A stretch of 12,685 bases of DNA. Source: Candidatus Eiseniibacteriota bacterium (GTDB lineage Bacteria > Eisenbacteria > RBG-16-71-46 > JABDJR01). The DNA lies in assembly GCA_013003415.1 (NCBI GenBank), contig JABDJR010000172.1, positions 1-12,685 of the forward strand, read 5' to 3'. Position numbers and translations under genes: made by a program. Positions within the stretch are counted from its first letter, which is position 1, and the number at the start of each line of letters is the position of its first letter. This document shows, piece by piece, positions 1-4,443 of the stretch. The notes below the pieces were generated by a model. That model was not told where the DNA came from. It was given only the letters and a program-made list of their open reading frames with translations, and searched no databases.

Positions 1-728
1 TCTTGGATGAGGCCTCCGCGAGCACAGTTCAGAAGGACAACGCCCGGTTTCATGGTCTTCATGGTGGCCTGGTTGATCATGCCTCGCGTTTCGTCATTTA
101 AGGGCACGTGCAAACTGAGGACATCACTCTTAGTGAACACTTCTTCCCTAGTCGCCAAGGTGCAATCACATTCACGGGCAAGTTCCTCAGAGACAAAGGG
201 GTCGTTGACAAGCACATCCATGCCGAAGGCGCGGGCACGAGAAGCAACCTCGCGCCCAATGCGTCCGAAGCCGATAAGGCCCAGAGTGCGACCCTGAAGC
301 TGTCGCCCCATGTAGAGTTTTCGGTTCCACTTGCCGCCTGCAAGATCCTTCGCGGCATTGGGAACATGGCGCATTAACGAAAGCAAAAGCGCGAAGGTGT
401 GTTCGCACGCAGCGACCGAGTTTCCCCCCGGGGTGTTCATGACCACCACCCCTCGACGGGTGGCTTCTTCCACATCGATGTTGTCCACGCCCGTCCCGGC
501 GCGCCCAACTACTTTTAGAATGCTGCCCGCTTCAAGGGCAGGCTTTCTTACTTTCGTACCGCTTCGCACCATGAGGGCGTGAGCATCTTGAATTTCTTTG
601 AGAAGTTCATCGGCGGGGAGGCCCGGTTTGTTCCTCAGCTCGATCTGCGGGTGGTTAGAAAGAATTTCCAACCCCTCTTCCGCCATGGCGTCGGTCACCA
701 GAACTACTTTGCGTCCGGTTTCACTCAT
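1..728 (-). CDS. serA: D-3-phosphoglycerate dehydrogenase, N-terminal part (cut by window edge)
   Basis: Catalyses NAD-dependent oxidation of 3-phosphoglycerate to 3-phosphohydroxypyruvate, the first step of serine synthesis in the cytoplasm. The first 242 codons are visible and the rest lies beyond base 1. The N-terminal substrate-domain half carries GRAGTGVDNID. The Rossmann fold follows with G153-F-G155-R-I-G158, then the LSLHVPL stretch (residues 204-210) and NCARGGLI around residues 234-241, where R237 is the expected catalytic arginine. The catalytic Glu and His and any C-terminal ASB/ACT domains are outside the window, so long and short SerA types cannot be told apart. The start is ATG at 728, which shares ATGA with the stop of the aminotransferase gene just upstream, so the two are probably translationally coupled. 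Closely related D-2-hydroxyacid dehydrogenases are the main alternative, but GRAGTGVDNID and the neighbour favour SerA. Confidence 0.93.
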   Translation of the reverse strand, partial: MSETGRKVVLVTDAMAEEGLEILSNHPQIELRNKPGLPADELLKEIQDAHALMVRSGTKVRKPALEAGSILKVVGRAGTGVDNIDVEEATRRGVVVMNTPGGNSVAACEHTFALLLSLMRHVPNAAKDLAGGKWNRKLYMGRQLQGRTLGLIGFGRIGREVASRARAFGMDVLVNDPFVSEELARECDCTLATREEVFTKSDVLSLHVPLNDETRGMINQATMKTMKPGVVLLNCARGGLIQ

Positions 729-1864
729 GAACTCGCTCCCGTAAGTACAGCATTTACGGCCTCATCGGCGGAGGTCGAAGACCACCCTAGGTCGGCCATC
801 ACGGTTCCAACCGCTTGGATCAAATCGCGGATGTCTTGATCGTTGTAGTAACCCATGTGTCCTAAGCGGAAAAGCTTGCCCTTCATGGGCGCCTGGCCAC
901 CGGCAATTCGAAAGCCGTGTTGTTCGCGTAGGTTCTTAACTAACTCCGTGCTGTCTTTTCCCTCCGGAGTGCGAACCGCGGTAAGCCCATTCGACGGCCG
1001 CTGCGCAAACATTTCTAGACCAAATGCTTTTACTGCGGCGCGGCAAGCGTTGGCGTGACGTGCATGTCGCGCATACACGTTATCGAGACCTTCCTCTTCC
1101 ATGAGACGAATAGACTCTTCCATGGCAAGCACAACCGGAACCGGCGGTGTAAACGGCGTTGAGTTCTTATTGATGTTGTCACGGGCGGAACGCAGATCTA
1201 AATAGAAACGCGGGAGGGTTGCACTTTTGTTTTTCTCCCAGGCTCGATCGCTGAAAGCAACCATCGCCATACCTGGGGGCAGCATCATTCCCTTTTGCGA
1301 ACCCGAGATCACCGCGTCGAGACCCCAAGCATCAAACTCAATGGGGTGTACGCCAAGGGAAGTAACAACGTCCGCCACAACCAGTTTGTTGTGCGTGCGT
1401 GCAACTTTGGCGATGGCTTCCAAATCGTTAAGGACACCGGTCGACGTTTCACTGTGTGTCATAAGAAGCATAGTTGCTTCTTTTGCTTCACCGGCAAGAA
1501 ACTCTGCAACCTGCTCGGGCTCGAAATGTTCGCCCCATCGATTGGCCAGCTCAACAACTTTGAGCCCGTAGGCGCGCGCAATTTTGACCCAACGTTCTCC
1601 AAACTTACCCGCGTGAAGCACGGCAACCGTTTCGCCCGGGGAAGCAAGGTTCACCAGGGCGGCTTCGAGCCCGCCGGATCCACTTGCAGTAAGACTGAGC
1701 ACAGGCTGCTTGGTTTTGAACACTCGCATGAGACCTGCGGTGACGCGAGCAAGGACGGTCTGAAACTCCGCAGTGCGATGATGAATAATGGGCTTGGCAA
1801 GCACTTCCAAAACCGATGGCGGAATTGGTGTCGGGCCAGGAGTAAAGAGGCGTTCTTGACTCAA
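725..1864 (-). CDS. Class V PLP aminotransferase (serine/alanine-glyoxylate or phosphoserine-type)
   Basis: A 379-residue fold-type I PLP enzyme of the serine-pyruvate / alanine-glyoxylate aminotransferase group. The N-terminus LFTPGPTPIPP is typical of the family. TASGSGGLEAAL (59-70) is the PLP-phosphate loop, VVADVVTSLG (162-171) holds Asp165 for the pyridine nitrogen, and SGSQKG places the Schiff-base lysine at K191. Length is normal. The start is TTG at 1864: the ATG overlapping GGGGGATG just upstream is out of frame, and the protein motif begins directly after TTG. The stop overlaps the serA start by 4 bp. Context suggests it transaminates serine, or acts on 3-phosphohydroxypyruvate as a substitute for the usual SerC; such pairing of a class V enzyme with serA occurs in several phyla. 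The exact substrate cannot be read from the sequence. Confidence 0.88.
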   Translation of the reverse strand: MSQERLFTPGPTPIPPSVLEVLAKPIIHHRTAEFQTVLARVTAGLMRVFKTKQPVLSLTASGSGGLEAALVNLASPGETVAVLHAGKFGERWVKIARAYGLKVVELANRWGEHFEPEQVAEFLAGEAKEATMLLMTHSETSTGVLNDLEAIAKVARTHNKLVVADVVTSLGVHPIEFDAWGLDAVISGSQKGMMLPPGMAMVAFSDRAWEKNKSATLPRFYLDLRSARDNINKNSTPFTPPVPVVLAMEESIRLMEEEGLDNVYARHARHANACRAAVKAFGLEMFAQRPSNGLTAVRTPEGKDSTELVKNLREQHGFRIAGGQAPMKGKLFRLGHMGYYNDQDIRDLIQAVGTVMADLGWSSTSADEAVNAVLTGASS

Positions 1865-1930
1865 AGCATCCCCCGAATTGTTTGGGTAATGAGTGTTAGA
1901 TAAGAAAAGTGGAATTCAAAAAACCCCAGG

Positions 1931-1936
1931 AGTATA
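1931..1936 (-). promoter_or_regulatory. Possible -10 box for the aminotransferase-serA operon
   Basis: The minus strand reads TATACT, one mismatch from TATAAT, about 67 bases before the TTG start. I find no good TTGACA-like -35 element at 16-18 bp, so this is only a candidate vegetative promoter. It lies inside the loop of a weak AAAACCC/GGGTTTT inverted repeat. Confidence 0.25.
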
Positions 1937-2018
1937 GCCCGAGGGTTTTGGGAAGTCTCAGAGATTATGCAGGGAAAACAGACTGGAACTTGAGCTGAAC
2001 TCTAGATTCCAAAAAAGG

Positions 2019-2048
2019 TAGGCCGGTGGGTTCATAGGCCGGTGGGTT
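2019..2048. repeat. Two copies of a 14-bp direct repeat
   Basis: TAGGCCGGTGGGTT occurs at 2019-2032 and again, identical, at 2035-2048, separated by CA, giving a 16-bp period. There are only two copies. It could be a small slippage duplication or a tandem protein-binding site; it sits about 170 bp upstream of the aminotransferase start. Confidence 0.8.
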
Positions 2049-2120
2049 AATAGAATGTCCGGGGCGCGAACCACCAGGTCTTCAGAGTCGAAGGAATCGA
2101 TTCTGCACAGGAATTTGCCC

Positions 2121-2159
2121 AAAAAAGAAGCGCCCCGAGCGGCATGACCACCCGGGGCT
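2121..2159 (-). terminator. Rho-independent terminator of PEP-CTERM gene 1
   Basis: Read on the minus strand, GCCCCG pairs with CGGGGC around a loop of about 15 bases, followed by GCTTCTTTTTT. It lies about 30-70 bases downstream of the gene ending at 2190, as expected for a monocistronic transcript. Confidence 0.85.
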
Positions 2160-2189
2160 CAACATGAAGGGACCAGCTAACGCGTTAGC

Positions 2190-2831
2190 TTACTTTTTGC
2201 GACGGCGCGCAATGGCGCCACCCAAGAGACCCACACCAATGGTGAGGAGCGTTGCGGGCTCGGGAATGGCGCTACGGGGACCGGAGACTTCACCGGTTCC
2301 GAAAGACTCAAAGCGGTTGTAGTAGTTCCGGGTACCCGCGAAGTTGGTCAGGCTGCTCGAGGTGATCTGGGTCGAGAAGCTAACCTGCACCGGGGTGTCA
2401 AAGTTGAACCCGAAAGGCAAGTTCTGGCTGTTAATGGTGGAGGTGCTGGCAGAACCGAGCACGGATACCTGGCCCCCGTCGTTCACATTGACGGTTACCG
2501 GGCTGTCCCAATCAAGGTTAATACCGCTGCCGACACCGGTCATAAGGTCGAGACCAAAACCGGTTCCGGAGCTGTAGACACCGTTACCATCGAAGATGGT
2601 TCCCACGTTAGGGATGAGCATGTCGATAGCAATGTTGCTGTTCAGGGTCCCCACCAAAATACCGCAGTCAAAGAAGTTCATGGTGGCGAGGTCGTCGTTG
2701 ACGGCGGCAATGTTGTTGCCATCGTAAGTGAGGTTCAGACCGCTAAACTGGATCTGAAGGGTGGTCGCCATTGCGGGAACTGCCGCAACCATGGCGATCA
2801 CCATTGTAAGAATTAAAAGTTTGGCCTTCAT
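2190..2831 (-). CDS. PEP-CTERM sorting-domain protein (paralogue 1)
   Basis: A 213-residue secreted protein of unknown function. Residues 1-22 are a Sec signal peptide (Lys at 2 and 4, hydrophobic core, cleavage after AMA). The mature part is rich in Asn, Ser, Thr, Gly and Asp with alternating hydrophobics, which suggests a beta-rich extracellular domain. The C-terminus is a full PEP-CTERM tail: P190-E191-P192, a hydrophobic segment to about 208, then RRRKK. Such tails are known to be processed by an exosortase; none is in this window. Its closest visible relative is the next gene upstream, with most core blocks identical, for example QIQFSGLNLTYDGNNIAA and LPFGFNFDTP. It has one Cys (FFDCG), replaced by Asp in the paralogue. 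The ATG has an AGGAGA site 6 bases upstream. It has its own sigma-54-like promoter and terminator. Confidence 0.93.
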   Translation of the reverse strand: MKAKLLILTMVIAMVAAVPAMATTLQIQFSGLNLTYDGNNIAAVNDDLATMNFFDCGILVGTLNSNIAIDMLIPNVGTIFDGNGVYSSGTGFGLDLMTGVGSGINLDWDSPVTVNVNDGGQVSVLGSASTSTINSQNLPFGFNFDTPVQVSFSTQITSSSLTNFAGTRNYYNRFESFGTGEVSGPRSAIPEPATLLTIGVGLLGGAIARRRKK

Positions 2832-2837
2832 GCGATT

Positions 2838-2843
2838 TCTCCT
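2838..2843 (-). promoter_or_regulatory. Ribosome binding site of PEP-CTERM gene 1
   Basis: AGGAGA on the minus strand, 6 bases before the ATG at 2831. It supports this start and matches the arrangement of the paralogue. Confidence 0.8.
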
Positions 2844-2934
2844 GTGTTTTACCTATGTTGTGGGATCAAGATATTCAAAGTAATCAAATCTGATGGGGTT
2901 GTAAAGCAGAGAGACCCCCTCAGGCCTTGCAAAC

Positions 2935-2950
2935 TGCACGGTTCATGCCG
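2935..2950 (-). promoter_or_regulatory. Sigma-54 (-24/-12) promoter of PEP-CTERM gene 1
   Basis: The minus strand reads CGGCATG-AACC-GTGCA. Against the RpoN consensus TGGCACG-N4-TTGCW it keeps the invariant GG and GC with the exact 10-base gap and differs at three positions. The inferred start of transcription is near 2924, giving a leader of about 93 bases. The paralogous gene has an equivalent site at nearly the same distance. Confidence 0.65.
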
Positions 2951-3046
2951 AAAATGACCCAACATCGCATTTGACCCGTAAACCCTTGAAAAGTTACATG
3001 TTAGCTGGTGGCCTCATCTCGATTCCGATTCGCCCCGAAAATCAAA

Positions 3047-3067
3047 TGTGTCAAATTCCCCGACACA
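3047..3067. promoter_or_regulatory. Inverted repeat, candidate enhancer (activator) site for PEP-CTERM gene 1
   Basis: TGTGTC and GACACA form perfect 6-bp arms around a 9-base spacer (AAATTCCCC). The centre is about 121 bp upstream of the -12 element, a typical place for an enhancer-binding-protein site. A related GTC-N9-GAC element lies in the same position before the paralogue. The link to PrsR or any named regulator is inference. Confidence 0.45.
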
Positions 3068-3280
3068 GCACCCGTCAGAATCAGCGTAACCCTATGCCAC
3101 GTTTAGGTTTGATCCAATTAAGAAGTGGTCAGAACAGAGCTTATAGGTTCGCAATCAAGATAGCGCTGCTTAAACCCTAGTTATGAAATAACTTAACCAC
3201 CTCTGGGACTCTCATGTGTAAACGTTCACGACGTTTTCTGTATGTCGCGTATTTTTTCCTAAGAATCGACATTCTGGCGT

Positions 3281-3313
3281 AAAGAAAAGCCCCCAGCTAG
3301 GTTAGCCGGGGGC
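3281..3313 (-). terminator. Rho-independent terminator of PEP-CTERM gene 2
   Basis: On the minus strand GCCCCC-G-GCTA and TAGC-T-GGGGGC pair with one internal mismatch and a 3-base loop, followed by TTTTCTTT. It begins 37 bases after the stop of the gene ending at 3351, so that gene is transcribed separately from its paralogue. Confidence 0.9.
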
Positions 3314-3350
3314 AAGTCTTTTTGCTGCTGCGGAAATCGAACTTTACAGT

Positions 3351-4043
3351 CTAGGCATCTTCTCTTTTTTTGCGACGGCGGGAGAGACCACCACCAAGAA
3401 GACCGGCACCGATCATGAGCAAGGTTGCGGGCTCGGGAATCGGGGATGCTTCCCCGCTAAGTTCGCCGGTTCCGAAGGAATCGAAGTGGGTGTAGTAGTC
3501 ACCACCATCAGTAAAGGCCTGGTCTCCAAAACCTCCGCCACCACCACTCAGGGTGAAATTGGTGATCTGAGTCGAGAAGCTGAATTGAATGGGGGTGTCG
3601 AAATTGAAACCGAAGGGCAAGTTCTGGCCGGTCACCGCATTGGTGGACGCAGAACCCAAAACCGCAACGTTCACGTCCCCGCCAAGTTCGTTGACGTTGA
3701 CGCTCACTGGGGAGTCCCAGTCGAGTCCAATACCGCCACCGCCGGCCCATAGGTTAAGGCCGTAGCCCAAACCGGAGGTGTAGGAACCGTCTCCGGTAAG
3801 GATCGGGCCGATGTTGGGAATCAAGAGGTCAATGCCGATCCCGCTACTAAGAGTACCGACGAGCACACCGTCATCGAAGAAGTTCATGGTGGCGAGATCG
3901 TCTTCGTTGGCGGCAATGTTGTTTCCATCATAGGTAAGGTTCAGACCAGAAAACTGGATCTGAAGCGTGTTCGCCGCTGCCGGTAGAACCCCGAGGGTTC
4001 CTACCAGGAAGGTGGCGGCGAGAAGAATGAGGCTTTTTCTCAT
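3351..4043 (-). CDS. PEP-CTERM sorting-domain protein (paralogue 2)
   Basis: A 230-residue secreted protein, paralogous to the next gene downstream. The signal peptide covers about residues 1-24 (MRKS, hydrophobic core, cleavage after AAA). The mature domain shares long identical blocks with its relative: QIQFSGLNLTYDGNNIAA, DDLATMNFFD, DWDSPV, VLGSAST and LPFGFNFDTP. It has extra Gly-rich stretches (AGGGGIG, LSGGGGGFGDQ). The tail is P203-E204-P205, a hydrophobic segment to about 221, then RRRKK plus four more residues (REDA), an unusually long end for this signal. The start at 4043 has AAGGAGA 8 bases upstream and opens directly into the signal peptide. The frame stays open up to 4190, but that extension would bury the signal peptide behind 49 residues and run over the promoter, so I reject it. 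The function of the mature domain is unknown; an exosortase must be encoded elsewhere. Confidence 0.93.
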   Translation of the reverse strand: MRKSLILLAATFLVGTLGVLPAAANTLQIQFSGLNLTYDGNNIAANEDDLATMNFFDDGVLVGTLSSGIGIDLLIPNIGPILTGDGSYTSGLGYGLNLWAGGGGIGLDWDSPVSVNVNELGGDVNVAVLGSASTNAVTGQNLPFGFNFDTPIQFSFSTQITNFTLSGGGGGFGDQAFTDGGDYYTHFDSFGTGELSGEASPIPEPATLLMIGAGLLGGGLSRRRKKREDA

Positions 4044-4051
4044 GTTGTTGT

Positions 4052-4058
4052 TCTCCTT
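4052..4058 (-). promoter_or_regulatory. Ribosome binding site of PEP-CTERM gene 2, deciding the start
   Basis: AAGGAGA on the minus strand, 8 bases before the ATG at 4043. It selects this start over the longer frame open to 4190. Confidence 0.85.
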
Positions 4059-4136
4059 AGGGGTCAGTTGCGCACGGAAGGCAAAATGTTGCCGATGAAG
4101 CCTCGGTGGATGCTCCATCGTGCTGCCCCCTATAAG

Positions 4137-4152
4137 AGCAGGAAGCGTGCCG
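4137..4152 (-). promoter_or_regulatory. Sigma-54 (-24/-12) promoter of PEP-CTERM gene 2
   Basis: The minus strand reads CGGCACG-CTTC-CTGCT. The -24 hexamer GGCACG is perfect, the -12 part differs from TTGCW at one base, and GG-N10-GC spacing is exact. The inferred transcription start is near 4126, giving a leader of about 83 bases. Confidence 0.75.
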
Positions 4153-4242
4153 TTCCCCGAGAAAATGTAAAGCGCGGTAATTGACTGCAAAACAACGCCT
4201 TATGAGATCCAACTGCCTTGGGTGACCACCCCCAGAATCAGG

Positions 4243-4263
4243 ATTGTCAGTTCTCCCGACGAA
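4243..4263. promoter_or_regulatory. Candidate enhancer element of PEP-CTERM gene 2
   Basis: TTGTC and GACGAA halves flank a 9-base spacer AGTTCTCCC. Aligned without gaps to the TGTGTC/GACACA element of the paralogue, 13 of 21 positions match, including TGTCA and CCCGAC. The centre is about 115 bp upstream of the -12 element, against 121 bp in the paralogue. The outer arms pair less well here. Confidence 0.35.
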
Positions 4264-4292
4264 ACGGACTCTCTCCGATGTGTAAAGTCTTG

Positions 4293-4312
4293 TTTCGTAA
4301 GGCCTTACGAAA
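4293..4312. promoter_or_regulatory. Perfect 20-bp palindrome upstream of PEP-CTERM gene 2
   Basis: TTTCGTAAGG is followed directly by its exact reverse complement CCTTACGAAA. It is centred about 165 bp upstream of the -12 element. With no loop and no T-run after it on either strand it does not look like a terminator. A binding site for a dimeric regulator is the simplest reading. Confidence 0.6.
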
Positions 4313-4339
4313 ACGGTCAACGCTGGCATTCAAAACGTA

Positions 4340-4353
4340 GGGTGCCCTCACCC
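4340..4353 (-). terminator. Possible weak terminator after lon
   Basis: The minus strand reads GGGTG-AGGG-CACCC followed by TACGTTTTG, about 90-105 bases after the lon stop. The stem is only 5 bp and the T-run is short and interrupted, so this is a weak candidate; I found no better one before the PEP-CTERM promoter. Confidence 0.3.
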
Positions 4354-4443
4354 AACTTCTAACTAAATTGTTCCTGGACAGACGTTTAGCTTAAGTGAGG
4401 TGTTCGGGGGGGTGGAAAGAATCCTGACGCTTTTGAAAAACGC

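Larger units (their letters stand above)
1865..2189. other. Intergenic region between PEP-CTERM gene 1 and the aminotransferase gene
   Basis: These 325 bases contain no supportable gene. From high to low coordinate they hold the terminator of the upstream PEP-CTERM gene, a short palindrome GAATCGATTC (2094-2103), a 14-bp tandem direct repeat and the leader/promoter zone of the aminotransferase operon. I saw no tRNA, sRNA-like or mobile-element structure. Confidence 0.7.
2832..3350. other. Long regulatory intergenic region between the two PEP-CTERM genes
   Basis: These 519 bases hold no gene I can support; a plus-strand reading frame at 2971-3180 has no start-site or protein features. From high to low coordinate they contain the terminator of PEP-CTERM gene 2, an inverted repeat AAACGT-N5-ACGTTT (3220-3236), the TGTGTC/GACACA element, a -24/-12 promoter and a leader with a ribosome binding site. 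The region is more AT-rich than the flanking genes. Confidence 0.75.
4044..4443. other. Intergenic region between lon and PEP-CTERM gene 2
   Basis: These 400 bases contain no supportable gene. They hold the end of the lon transcript with a weak terminator candidate, the 20-bp palindrome, the GTC-N9-GAC element, the -24/-12 promoter and the leader of the PEP-CTERM gene. The leader includes a small inverted repeat GGCAA-N4-TTGCC (4080-4093) of unknown meaning. Confidence 0.75.

Noticed and set aside
1295..1903. Plus-strand open frame of 202 codons
   Set aside because: It lies wholly opposite the aminotransferase gene and has no recognisable protein features.
1918..1949. AAAACCC/GGGTTTT inverted repeat as a terminator or attenuator
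   Set aside because: The stem is AT-rich with a 16-base loop and would sit inside the leader of the aminotransferase operon; too weak to call.
2053..2108. tRNA-like stretch GGTGGTTCGCGCCCC on the minus strand
   Set aside because: No proper T-loop sequence, acceptor stem or anticodon arm can be built around it.
2906..2919. Alternative -24/-12 site for PEP-CTERM gene 1
   Set aside because: Spacing is correct, but the -24 part reads GGGGGT instead of GGCACG; the site at 2935-2950 is much better.
2971..3180. Small plus-strand frame in the PEP-CTERM spacer
   Set aside because: It has no ribosome binding site, no domain-like pattern, and overlaps the regulatory elements of PEP-CTERM gene 1.
4044..4190. 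Upstream extension of PEP-CTERM gene 2 by 49 residues
   Set aside because: The frame is open, but the signal peptide starts at 4043 behind a good AAGGAGA site, and the extension would cover the sigma-54 promoter.
4186..4199. Second sigma-54-like site upstream of PEP-CTERM gene 2
   Set aside because: GG and GC are 9 bases apart instead of 10, and RpoN promoters rarely tolerate this.
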